Made by a program: the position numbers and the translations under genes. A model generated the notes under the pieces. It saw only the letters and a list, made by a program, of their open reading frames with translations. It was not told the DNA's origin and searched no databases. 16,809 bases of DNA from Gammaproteobacteria bacterium (GTDB lineage: Bacteria; Pseudomonadota; Gammaproteobacteria; Competibacterales; Competibacteraceae): positions 1 to 16,809 of the forward strand of contig PWUP01000258.1 in the NCBI GenBank assembly GCA_003562535.1, in the 5' to 3' direction. Positions 1 through 7,177 of this stretch are shown here, in pieces; the first letter of the stretch is position 1; each line of letters begins with the position of its first letter.

Positions 1-1456
1 CATAGGCCGACAGGCGATTAAACGACTCAAATTGTCGGGCCTGAGCCAGCGCTTGCACCGCTTGCAGTTGTGCCAGATGACTGGCGGCCTGGCGGCCAGC
101 GGTTTTCAGTAAATCCCGCACTTCCCAATCGACTTTAAAACCGCTGGCTTGGCGGTAAAGCAGCACGATACCCTGTAAGTCCTGCTCGTGGTGCAGGGGA
201 ATGACCAGCCACGCGCGGGGGTCTTCGGCCAACCAATCGGGCAGGCTGAGTTCAGCATAGTGTTCAGGATGCTGGCGGTATTCATCGAGGATAATCACCC
301 AGCCGCTGTGTTGCAGGTATTCGATCAGCGGTTCATCCTGTGTGAGTGTCGGCCACGGCGTGCCGTCGCGGCGGGTGCGTCCAGCCTCGGGCTGAAACTG
401 TTTGTCCTCGCGGGTCCAGAGTAAACCACCAGGGCTGTTCACCGTATTGGCCAAGGCGGCCACAATCCGCTCATCCAAGGGTTTGTGGGCGGCATCGGCG
501 GATAAGGTCTGGGTGAAGCGTAACCACTCCTCGCGATAATCGTAACGGTAGTTGAAAAAATGTTTGCTGATAAATACTTTTAAACGGGCGCGCAGTTGCC
601 CCGATAAGATCACACTCAGCAGTCCAATGATCCCAGCGAAAATAAAAGCGGTTTGCAACACCGTGCCCCATTCGCCGCCAAACATCCGCAGGTAATAACC
701 GGCCCCCGCCATCAGCACCAGATAAGTCCCTGCACCGAGCAGCGTGGTGGTGTGAAATACCGCCCGTCGTGAGACGTAAACATCCAGTGACCAAGTGGGG
801 TTACGCGCCGCCGAGACCGCTAACAGCGGCACAATCAGGGCATTGACAAAACCACGGGCAGACAAGATATCCGGCTGGATGCGCAGAAACAGCAAAGCAT
901 CGGAATACAAGTAGAAATCAAACGCAAATAATCCACCCAGACCCAAACACAGATATTTAATCGACCAGCGTTGCTCCGGGCGGGTGAACCGATATACATG
1001 TTCGACCAACATGAGGCCAATGACCGCAACCGCCAGTTTAGCCGTGATCAGTAGGGTAGGGCTGGCCTGCCACAGTAAATCTGTAATGCCCACTAGCCCG
1101 ATCAGGACGAATTGTAAGCTGATAAGGGCGGCTGCGCTGGCCGCTAGCACTTGAGTAAAGCGGTTTTGATAGCCCAGCATGTCCCACAATAACCACCAAA
1201 GAAAGATCAACCAAGCCGCATCGCGCAGCAATTCGCTAAGGGCAAACAGCGTGGGGTGAATACCGCTTGTGGCTTGGGTTGCCGCCCCGAGAGCGCTCCA
1301 CACCGTGGACACTAGGGCGGCGATGAGAAACAGTAAGCCGGTGACCCGACCGCGCCAGCCAATGGCAAGCACGGTCGTTAGGGCGAGAAACGCTAAGCTG
1401 GCGGCGGCATACGCGAGTATGCCGGGAGTGATGGATAAGGCATTAACGGGACCCAC
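1..1456 (-). CDS. prsK: PrsK-type membrane sensor histidine kinase of the XrtA/PEP-CTERM system (N-terminal part, cut by left edge)
   Basis: Translating this strand gives an uninterrupted reading frame of about 485 residues running off the left edge. The first ~270 residues are a series of hydrophobic helices. The segment from about residue 310 to 450 looks like a GAF sensor domain, and it ends in a helical linker (HLAQLQAVQALAQARQFESF) that in this family leads directly into the phospho-acceptor His box. The His box and ATPase domain lie outside the window. PrsK is the sensor partner of the sigma-54-dependent regulator PrsR and controls PEP-CTERM protein and exopolysaccharide genes. The chosen GTG at 1456-1454 has a G-rich stretch just upstream and overlaps the end of the sugar transferase gene by 14 bases, indicating translational coupling; the first in-frame ATG would delete the first membrane helices. 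Recognition rests on remembered family architecture, not a search. Confidence 0.85.
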   Translation of the reverse strand, partial: MGPVNALSITPGILAYAAASLAFLALTTVLAIGWRGRVTGLLFLIAALVSTVWSALGAATQATSGIHPTLFALSELLRDAAWLIFLWWLLWDMLGYQNRFTQVLAASAAALISLQFVLIGLVGITDLLWQASPTLLITAKLAVAVIGLMLVEHVYRFTRPEQRWSIKYLCLGLGGLFAFDFYLYSDALLFLRIQPDILSARGFVNALIVPLLAVSAARNPTWSLDVYVSRRAVFHTTTLLGAGTYLVLMAGAGYYLRMFGGEWGTVLQTAFIFAGIIGLLSVILSGQLRARLKVFISKHFFNYRYDYREEWLRFTQTLSADAAHKPLDERIVAALANTVNSPGGLLWTREDKQFQPEAGRTRRDGTPWPTLTQDEPLIEYLQHSGWVIILDEYRQHPEHYAELSLPDWLAEDPRAWLVIPLHHEQDLQGIVLLYRQASGFKVDWEVRDLLKTAGRQAASHLAQLQAVQALAQARQFESFNRLSAY

Positions 1457-2960
1457 GGCCCCACAAAACCACTTCAACGGTGCGCATGATCACCAGTAAA
1501 TCCAAGAGAATGTTTTGATGCTTGACATAATACAGATCGAATTGCAATTTCTCGAACGCATCTTTTTCGGAGTCACCGTAGGGGTAATTAATCTGCGCCC
1601 AACCGGTCAGACCGGGTTTAACCCAGTGCCGCCACTCGTAGTAGGGCAGCTTGGTGGCGAGATCCACTACGAATTCTGGGCGTTCGGGACGCGGCCCGAC
1701 AAAGCTCATATCGCCTTTGATGACGTTGTACAACTGGGGCAGTTCATCCAGCCGAGTTTTACGGATGAAGGCGCCCACTCGGGTGACTCGTGGATCATTT
1801 TTTTGCGCCCAGCGTGCCCCAGATTGTTCCGCTGTCATAATCATGCTGCGGAATTTATACAGGGTGAAGGGTTGGCCGTTTTCACCGACGCGCACTTGGC
1901 TGTAAAGGATACTGCCTTTACCGCGGGATTCGATAAAAACCGCTATCGCTGTCAACAATATAAATGGCAAAGACACCATGAGCAAACCGATGCTGGCGGT
2001 TAGATCGACGACCCGCTTGACCGCGTTGCGGTATAAATTGTGACGGAAATTATGGCTAAATACCAAGGTGCTAGGGCGTAAAATGTCCAGTTTCAGCAAG
2101 CCGCCTTCACGCTCTAGAAAATCGGCCACATCCATAACCCGAATCCCGTCCATTTTGCAGTGGACTAAATCGCTAATGGGTAAAGTGCCGCGCTGATCGT
2201 CCAAGGCAATCACGATGTCATCAATTTGATTAGCACGAGCATAATCGCGGATGGTCGTGGCCAGCGTGATCACATTATGGCTGTGCACCTTGACTTGGGC
2301 TTCTTTCCAGCGAATAAACCCATTGATCACAAAGCCTCTTTGATCGGCTTTGCGGCGCAGACGATTGAAACTGGTGGCCACCTCACCGGTGCCGATGACC
2401 AAGACGCGGCGGGCAAAGGTGTGGTGGTCGAGTACGGGGACAACCATAAGCCGGAATAACAACAAGGGTGGCAATGCTAGAGCAAAACCGAGTAATAAGG
2501 TGCCATAGCTAAACACCCATGTCGGTGCCACATAGTGCAAAAACCCCAGCCCGATACTGGCCAGTGTAAAGGCTGCGAGTAGCCGCAGTAAAATGGCGGC
2601 AAAGCTGATCCGTAGGCCCCGGCGGTAAAACCCAACGCTGATCAAAGCGATTAGGGTGATGCCGACAAACGCGGCCGTGGCTATCGAGGGGGCTAGAATC
2701 TGCAGCGTTGGGACGGGCGTCAGTTGCAGAGCGGGAGCCAGTAATGCGGCTAAGAACAGCAGGGTGGTTTCGAAGCTTGCCGTCAGTAAGATCGATGTAG
2801 CAATATCCCAGCCGCCAAGGCGCAGGTGGCCATGGCGCAGACGCGGTAGAGGGCGTTGCACATTCGAGGGCTGAATGGGCTTGTAGTGCGGAACCGTCGC
2901 CACTAGTGTCTCTGCCCTTTCAGGCTCCGTATATTTATACTTTGCATCCGAGTATAACAT
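1443..2960 (-). CDS. Exopolysaccharide sugar transferase (polyprenyl-phosphate glycosyl-1-phosphate transferase, XrtA/PEP-CTERM-associated type)
   Basis: This 505-residue protein transfers a sugar-1-phosphate onto undecaprenyl phosphate at the inner membrane, the first committed step of exopolysaccharide repeat assembly. Residues ~52-175 hold four to five membrane helices. A Rossmann-like region starts at IGTGEVA (189-195). A further membrane-embedded helix near 320-340 leads into the bacterial sugar transferase domain, with YKFRSM, the catalytic Asp-Glu of LDELPQLYN (D405, E406), KGDMSFVGPRPERPEF and KPGLTGWAQINYPYG. This long form matches the family co-occurring with exosortase XrtA and PrsK. 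The N-terminus is about 45 residues longer than usual before the first helix. The ATG at 2960 has AGGA 8 bases upstream, supporting the start. It is the first gene of a unit with prsK and lies 41 bases downstream of a predicted sigma-54 transcript start. Confidence 0.93.
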   Translation of the reverse strand: MLYSDAKYKYTEPERAETLVATVPHYKPIQPSNVQRPLPRLRHGHLRLGGWDIATSILLTASFETTLLFLAALLAPALQLTPVPTLQILAPSIATAAFVGITLIALISVGFYRRGLRISFAAILLRLLAAFTLASIGLGFLHYVAPTWVFSYGTLLLGFALALPPLLLFRLMVVPVLDHHTFARRVLVIGTGEVATSFNRLRRKADQRGFVINGFIRWKEAQVKVHSHNVITLATTIRDYARANQIDDIVIALDDQRGTLPISDLVHCKMDGIRVMDVADFLEREGGLLKLDILRPSTLVFSHNFRHNLYRNAVKRVVDLTASIGLLMVSLPFILLTAIAVFIESRGKGSILYSQVRVGENGQPFTLYKFRSMIMTAEQSGARWAQKNDPRVTRVGAFIRKTRLDELPQLYNVIKGDMSFVGPRPERPEFVVDLATKLPYYEWRHWVKPGLTGWAQINYPYGDSEKDAFEKLQFDLYYVKHQNILLDLLVIMRTVEVVLWGRGSR

Positions 2961-3012
2961 GTTGACATTCCTGCCCGTGGGCTGTTGCTAAATGAATCAC
3001 TGATAATGAAAA

Positions 3013-3028
3013 AGCAATTGTTATGCCA
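3013..3028 (-). promoter_or_regulatory. Sigma-54 (-24/-12) promoter of the sugar transferase-prsK unit
   Basis: On the minus strand the sequence reads TGGCATAACAATTGCT. Against the sigma-54 consensus TGGCACGRNNNTTGCW it has the exact spacing, the invariant GG and GC, complete TGGCA and TTGC blocks, and mismatches only at consensus positions 6 and 7. The predicted transcript start is near 3002, giving a leader of about 41 bases before the ATG at 2960. The context is biologically coherent because the second gene, PrsK, is the sensor for a sigma-54-dependent activator. Not experimentally shown here. Confidence 0.8.
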
Positions 3029-3096
3029 TAAATTTTTTCAGTGATTTAACAATACATTGCGGTGCAACAAGCAGGAATGATTGCCGAATATGGCTA

Positions 3097-3119
3097 GGTC
3101 ATAGTGACCCTCTGGGTCA
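3097..3119. promoter_or_regulatory. Candidate upstream activator sites: overlapping inverted TGACC repeats
   Basis: Three half-sites alternate in orientation: GGTCA-tag-TGACCC-tct-GGGTCA. This makes two adjoining perfect inverted repeats sharing the central TGACCC, each with a 3-base spacer. They lie about 95 to 117 bases upstream of the predicted sigma-54 transcript start, the usual zone for enhancer-binding activators. A fourth GGTCA occurs at 3136-3140, 21 bases (two helical turns) from the last half-site. The likely binder is inferred to be PrsR. No T-run follows, so an intrinsic terminator for the preceding NnrU gene is less likely. Confidence 0.5.
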
Positions 3120-3142
3120 GCACACTGCCGCAAAAGGTCACC

Positions 3143-3730
3143 TTAGGCAAATACCGGAACCCCAATCCAACGGGTATGCAGCCACAGCACAAATGCTAGA
3201 TACGCAGCCACTCCGACAACCACAGTGATCACCGTGCCGACCCAAGTGCCAGCAGGCGGTGTGGTACCGGCGGCGGCATCACGCTGGCGAGCAGCCCGAA
3301 AGGCTAAAACTGACCAGAGCAAAAAAGCACCGAACAAGACGATTTCACTCAAGCGACCATTCGAGGCCAAATGAGCCAAAGCCCAGACTTTGACACTGAT
3401 GATCATCGGATGTTTCAGCGCCGCTTTAATATGATTGCGGGGTACGTAAGCGGCGGCGAGAAAAATAAAGGCAGGAATCATCAGTAAGGCGACCAAGTGT
3501 TTAATCCACACTGGCGGGAACCAGACCCAGGTCGGGTCGAGTCGGGTCATGCCATAGCCTTGGATAATTAATACAAAGCCGATGATGGAGATCACCGCAT
3601 AGGTGATTTTCCAAGGAATTTCGCCGAAGCGCTCAATTTGGGCGGCGCGCCAGTTGTCGGCAAAAATTCTTACAGAGTGCGGCCCTAAAAACAGTAGTAG
3701 GCCCAGCAGCATGATGCTCATTGCGCTCAT
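3143..3730 (-). CDS. NnrU family integral membrane protein
   Basis: The 195-residue protein consists almost entirely of five to six hydrophobic helices. It shows hallmarks of the NnrU family: the N-terminal LGLLLFLGPHSVRI, then a LKHPMIISVKVWALAHLASNGRLSEIVLFGAFLLW region (described here in part; residues ~105-140) with conserved His, Lys and Asn-Gly. NnrU was named from nitric oxide reductase gene regions, but most members are encoded away from denitrification genes and the molecular function is poorly defined; relatives include heme and isoprenoid-linked membrane proteins. The ATG at 3730 has AGGAG about 12 bases upstream, slightly long spacing; a second in-frame Met is at residue 4. It begins 44 bases after the CobT stop and is probably the last gene of that operon. 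Confidence 0.85.
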   Translation of the reverse strand: MSAMSIMLLGLLLFLGPHSVRIFADNWRAAQIERFGEIPWKITYAVISIIGFVLIIQGYGMTRLDPTWVWFPPVWIKHLVALLMIPAFIFLAAAYVPRNHIKAALKHPMIISVKVWALAHLASNGRLSEIVLFGAFLLWSVLAFRAARQRDAAAGTTPPAGTWVGTVITVVVGVAAYLAFVLWLHTRWIGVPVFA

Positions 3731-3774
3731 AGTCAGTCAAAACTCCTGAATTACAGTCAATGGAATGGTCGGCG

Positions 3775-5604
3775 TTAGCGGCGTGGTAATCCTCGTTGCG
3801 GAGTGCGAGGTTGCCGTTGCGCCTTGGGTTCACGGATGAACAAATCGGCCAATTCTTCAATCATAGCGCCACCCAGTTGCTCGGCATCGAGTAAAGTGAC
3901 CGCCCGGCGATAATAACGGGTGACGTCATGACCAATGCCAATGGCCAGCAGTTCGATGGGGCTGCGAGTTTCCAGATAGTGAATGATAGCGCGTAAATGC
4001 TGATCTAAATAGTCATTGCGGTTAGCGGATAACGTTGAGTCATCAACCGGTGCCCCATCGGAAATGACCAGCAAGATCCGCCGCTCTTCAGAGCGAGCCA
4101 GCAGGCGTTGATACGCCCACCACAACGATTCACCATCGATATTCTCCTTGAGAACCCCTTCGCTAAGCAACAGGCCGAGGTGATGACGCGCTCGGCGCCA
4201 AGGCGTGTCGGCAGATTTATAAATAATATGGCGTAAATCGTTTAGGCGGCCAGGGTGATCGGGTTTGTTATCGGCCAGCCAGCGTTCTCGCGACTGCCCA
4301 CCTTTCCAGGTTTTGGTCGTGAAACCGAGCACTTCGACTTTTACGCCGACCCGCTCTAGGGTGCGGACTAAAATATCGGTGCTGATGGCGGCCATAATAA
4401 TGGGTCGCCCACGCATGGAACCGGAGTTGTCAATCAGTAATGTGACTACGGTATCGCGAAAATCGGCTTGTTTTTCCTGCTTATAACTCAATGCGCTGAG
4501 CGGATTAACCACAACGCGCGCCAGCCGTGCGGCATCCAGCAGGCCGTCATCTAAATCAAACAACCATTCGCGAGTTTGTTGCGCCATCAATCGCCGTTGC
4601 AGCCGATGGGCTAAGCGGGCAATGCTGCCTTGTAGATGGGTTGCGTGTTGATCCAGTTGTTGACGTAAACGGCGCAGTTCCTCAGCGGCCAGTAACTGTT
4701 CTGCGGCAATGATTTCATCGTAATCTGTAGTAAACGCTCGGTAGGCTGGAGCATTATGCGACCGATCCGGTGCTTGATACTCCCATTGGCCTTCACGTTG
4801 ATCTGGACGACTGCTGCCCTCAGGGGGATCACTGACGGCTTCAGCCCTCTCGCTGTCGTCTTGTTCGGCTGCGCTGCTGTCCTGTTGCGCGTGTTGGCTG
4901 CTGGAATCGGCCTGATCGCTGGGTTGATCGCCGCTGTTGCCCGGGTTTTCGGGGCTTTCACTGTCCGCTGATTCTGTAGAGTCCGACTCCAGCTCAGGTT
5001 CAGGTGGATAGCCTAAGCTCTCCAGCAAGCGCTGGCTGGCGCGGGCAAATTGCAACTGATCAGGGCAGGTCTGGCGTAACTGTTCCGCTTGGGCGTTGAG
5101 TTGCGGTTGCAGCTCATCGTGCCATAACGCCAATAATGCCTGAGCTTCGGCCGGGACGGCTTGGCCGGTCAAGGTTTGGCGCAGCAGCAGGCTTAAAGCA
5201 TCAGCCTGTTGTCGGGAATGGCGTTCTTTGACGTAGTCATAGCCGGATTCGTAGCAGCGGGCCGCTAGCACAGCGGCCAAATTCTCGGCAATACCGGTGA
5301 ATCGTTGGCTACCCAGAGCCAGGTAGCGGGTGCGTTCTAAGGCGTCGAAGACCTCACGAGCCGCTGGATCACTGGGCGCAAGTTGGTCGTGTAAGTCGGG
5401 GTCATGATGGCGCAGCCGCAAAGCGGCCGCATCGGCTTGGCCACGGATGGATTGGGCGTTATCGGTATGGGGCAGGCGCACGCTGTCGCCGGTGATGGCG
5501 GCGGTGTGCCCGCCAAAGTGCAGCTCAATCGTACCGCGCTCGGCTAAAGTGCGCAGGGTGGCGGCAGTAGCGCGCCGGAATGAGTCGTCGTGACGGCTGG
5601 TCAA
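3775..5604 (-). CDS. cobT: Cobaltochelatase subunit CobT (VWA-domain, aerobic-type)
   Basis: CobT, CobS and CobN together insert cobalt into hydrogenobyrinic acid a,c-diamide in aerobic-type cobalamin synthesis; CobT and CobS form the ATP-driven chaperone complex. This 609-residue protein has the usual N-terminal helical part (PSDPAAREVFDALERTRYLA region), a very acidic Ser/Glu/Asp/Gln-rich linker at about 205-285, and a C-terminal von Willebrand A domain with an intact metal-ion-dependent adhesion site: DNSGS (D392, S394, S396) and ISDGAP (D516). The predicted start is TTG at 5604, two bases after the CobS stop and with no clear Shine-Dalgarno, so translation is probably coupled to CobS. The N-terminal sequence FRRATAATLRTLAE aligns well with CobT starts I know, supporting this TTG. 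Confidence 0.93.
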   Translation of the reverse strand: MTSRHDDSFRRATAATLRTLAERGTIELHFGGHTAAITGDSVRLPHTDNAQSIRGQADAAALRLRHHDPDLHDQLAPSDPAAREVFDALERTRYLALGSQRFTGIAENLAAVLAARCYESGYDYVKERHSRQQADALSLLLRQTLTGQAVPAEAQALLALWHDELQPQLNAQAEQLRQTCPDQLQFARASQRLLESLGYPPEPELESDSTESADSESPENPGNSGDQPSDQADSSSQHAQQDSSAAEQDDSERAEAVSDPPEGSSRPDQREGQWEYQAPDRSHNAPAYRAFTTDYDEIIAAEQLLAAEELRRLRQQLDQHATHLQGSIARLAHRLQRRLMAQQTREWLFDLDDGLLDAARLARVVVNPLSALSYKQEKQADFRDTVVTLLIDNSGSMRGRPIIMAAISTDILVRTLERVGVKVEVLGFTTKTWKGGQSRERWLADNKPDHPGRLNDLRHIIYKSADTPWRRARHHLGLLLSEGVLKENIDGESLWWAYQRLLARSEERRILLVISDGAPVDDSTLSANRNDYLDQHLRAIIHYLETRSPIELLAIGIGHDVTRYYRRAVTLLDAEQLGGAMIEELADLFIREPKAQRQPRTPQRGLPRR

Positions 5605-5606
5605 GG

Positions 5607-6599
5607 CTAGACTAACACGGCATGGTGGGTGCTGATGGCGAGTTCTTGGCCGAAACAGCGCTGGTAATATTCAGCTACGGTCGGGCGTTCCAGTTCATCG
5701 CATTTATTGAAAAAGGTCAGCCGGAATGCAAAGCCCAGGTCGTTAAATAACAAATTATTCTCCGCCCAAGTAATCACCGTGCGTGGGCTCATTACTGTGG
5801 ACAGATCGCCGTTGATAAACCCTGAACGGGTGAGATCGGCGAGATTGACCATAGCGCTGACTTGTTGGCGCCCGGTTTCGGTAGCGTAATCGGGCAATTT
5901 GGCCAGGACGATATCCACTTCAGCATCGTGTTGCAGATAATTCAAGGTCGCGACAATATTCCAACGATCCATCTGGCCTTGGTTGAGTTGCTGGGTGCCG
6001 TGATACAAGCCGGTCGTATCGCCGAGGCCGATGGTATTGGCGGTGGCGAACAGCCGGAATTCGGGGTGAGCGCGTAACACCCGCGATTGATCCAGCAGGG
6101 TGAGACGCCCCTCGGCTTCCAGCACCCGTTGGATGACAAACATCACATCGGGGCGGCCAGCATCGTATTCATCGAATACCAGAGCCACTGGGCGTTGGAA
6201 CGCCCAGGGCAAAATGCCTTCGCGGAATTCAGTAATTTGCAGCCCATCCTGGATCACAATGGCATCTTTGCCGATTAAATCAATCCGGCTGATGTGGCTG
6301 TCGAGATTGACCCGCACACACGGCCAGTTCAGCCGAGCTGCAATTTGTTCTATATGGGTGGATTTACCCGTGCCGTGATAACCTTGAATCATCACCCGAC
6401 GGTTATAGGCAAAACCGGCCAGCACCGCCAAGGTGGTGTCGTGATCGAAACGATAACTCGGATCTTGTGGAGGCACATAGTCGTTGCCCTCGCTGAATGC
6501 GGGGACTTGGAGGTCACTGTCAAGGCCAAAGGTATCGCGCACACTGGCGCGGGTGTCCACCATGGCGGACGGATCGAGTTTATCAGGACTGGCAAGCAT
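5607..6599 (-). CDS. cobS: Cobaltochelatase subunit CobS (AAA+ ATPase)
   Basis: The 330-residue product matches CobS along its length. It has the start region TFGLDSDLQVPAFSE, Walker A GYHGTGKST (73-81), the family stretch VNLDSHISRIDLIGKDA (97-113), Walker B ALVFDEYDAG (D143, E144) and sensor 1 LFATANT (N188). CobS is a MoxR-like AAA+ ATPase that forms hexameric rings with CobT and drives cobalt insertion by CobN. The ATG at 6599 has only a weak purine stretch upstream (TTGAAGAC). It follows the HIT gene with a 77-base gap and is joined to CobT with a 2-base gap. Nothing looks truncated. The alternative of another MoxR/VWA pair is unlikely given the close match over the whole chain. Confidence 0.95.
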   Translation of the reverse strand: MLASPDKLDPSAMVDTRASVRDTFGLDSDLQVPAFSEGNDYVPPQDPSYRFDHDTTLAVLAGFAYNRRVMIQGYHGTGKSTHIEQIAARLNWPCVRVNLDSHISRIDLIGKDAIVIQDGLQITEFREGILPWAFQRPVALVFDEYDAGRPDVMFVIQRVLEAEGRLTLLDQSRVLRAHPEFRLFATANTIGLGDTTGLYHGTQQLNQGQMDRWNIVATLNYLQHDAEVDIVLAKLPDYATETGRQQVSAMVNLADLTRSGFINGDLSTVMSPRTVITWAENNLLFNDLGFAFRLTFFNKCDELERPTVAEYYQRCFGQELAISTHHAVLV

Positions 6600-6676
6600 G
6601 AATGATAGTCTTCAAAGTTAAAAAACATGGAGCAGATGGTCTAATAGCCTAGCAGGCATCCGGCTCCAGTAACAGT

Positions 6677-7027
6677 CTACTGTGGGCGTGCTAACATCCG
6701 TCCTAACCGGCGTCCGCCTACTAAATGCATATGGAGATGCCATACTTCCTGCCCGCCGTGATGGTTACAATTCACAATTAGGCGATAACCGTCTGCGGCA
6801 ATGCCCGCATCTTGGGCAATTTGCCGGGCTACGGTGAACATCCGCCCTAAAGCGGGTTCATCGTCAGGGGTGATGTCGTTGACCGTCGCAATTTCCCGTT
6901 TGGGAATAATCAAAATATGCACCGGTGCTGCCGGTGCGATGTCTTTAAATGCCAACACCAGCTCATCTTCGTAGACGATGTCTGCCGGTATCTCGCGGGC
7001 GATGATTTTAGAAAAAACGGTACTCAT
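6677..7027 (-). CDS. Histidine triad (HIT) nucleotide-binding protein, HinT-like
   Basis: This 116-residue cytosolic protein has the classic HIT fold sequence: the start FSKIIAREIPADIVYEDE, the substrate-site region FKDIAPAAPVHILIIPK, and the C-terminal triad HLHMHLVGGR, with H97, H99 and H101 and the catalytic middle His. HinT-type proteins hydrolyse nucleoside 5'-phosphoramidates and related aminoacyl or lipidated adenylates. Length is normal. The ATG at 7027 has AGGA 7 bases upstream. It is the first gene of the minus-strand set and is divergent from coxB, separated by 150 bases. Whether it is functionally linked to CobS/CobT is unknown; the spacing to CobS (77 bases) allows either a shared transcript or an internal promoter. 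Confidence 0.95.
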   Translation of the reverse strand: MSTVFSKIIAREIPADIVYEDELVLAFKDIAPAAPVHILIIPKREIATVNDITPDDEPALGRMFTVARQIAQDAGIAADGYRLIVNCNHHGGQEVWHLHMHLVGGRRLGRMLARPQ

Positions 7028-7080
7028 AAAATTGTCCTAGTGTGTCATAATTATGAAAAAAACACTGCCAAGTCTACACG

Positions 7081-7086
7081 ATTATA
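7081..7086 (-). promoter_or_regulatory. Putative -10 element for the HIT-cobS-cobT unit
   Basis: On the minus strand this is a perfect TATAAT, which would start transcription near 7074 and leave a leader of roughly 46 bases. No good -35 is found at 16-18 bases upstream. An alternative is TTGGCA (7074-7069, minus strand) with TATGAC 16 bases downstream. The stretch is AT-rich, so the match may be by chance. Confidence 0.35.
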
Positions 7087-7177
7087 AAATTTTATTCTTT
7101 ATCCAGGTTATGTGGTATCGTAGTTAAGAATGATTTGCATTGAAATTGATCACATCCGTGTATAGGGAGGGTGGTGC

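Noticed and set aside
1515..2003. Plus-strand 162-codon frame opposite the sugar transferase
   Set aside because: It lies wholly inside a well-supported gene on the other strand and resembles no protein family.
3530..3550. Tandem GTCGGGTC repeat with a GGGTCA half-site inside the NnrU gene
   Set aside because: It encodes TRLDPTW in frame and lies over 500 bases upstream of the sigma-54 start; the repeat is explained by Asp-Pro and Thr-Arg codons.
4756..4971. Plus-strand hydrophobic 71-codon frame opposite CobT
   Set aside because: It is the complement of CobT's acidic Ser/Glu-rich linker, whose codons read as hydrophobic residues on the other strand; no independent ribosome site or neighbour supports it.
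7058..7075. TTGGCAGTG on the minus strand upstream of the HIT gene as a second sigma-54 promoter
   Set aside because: At the required spacing the -12 block is TTTT, lacking the invariant GC.
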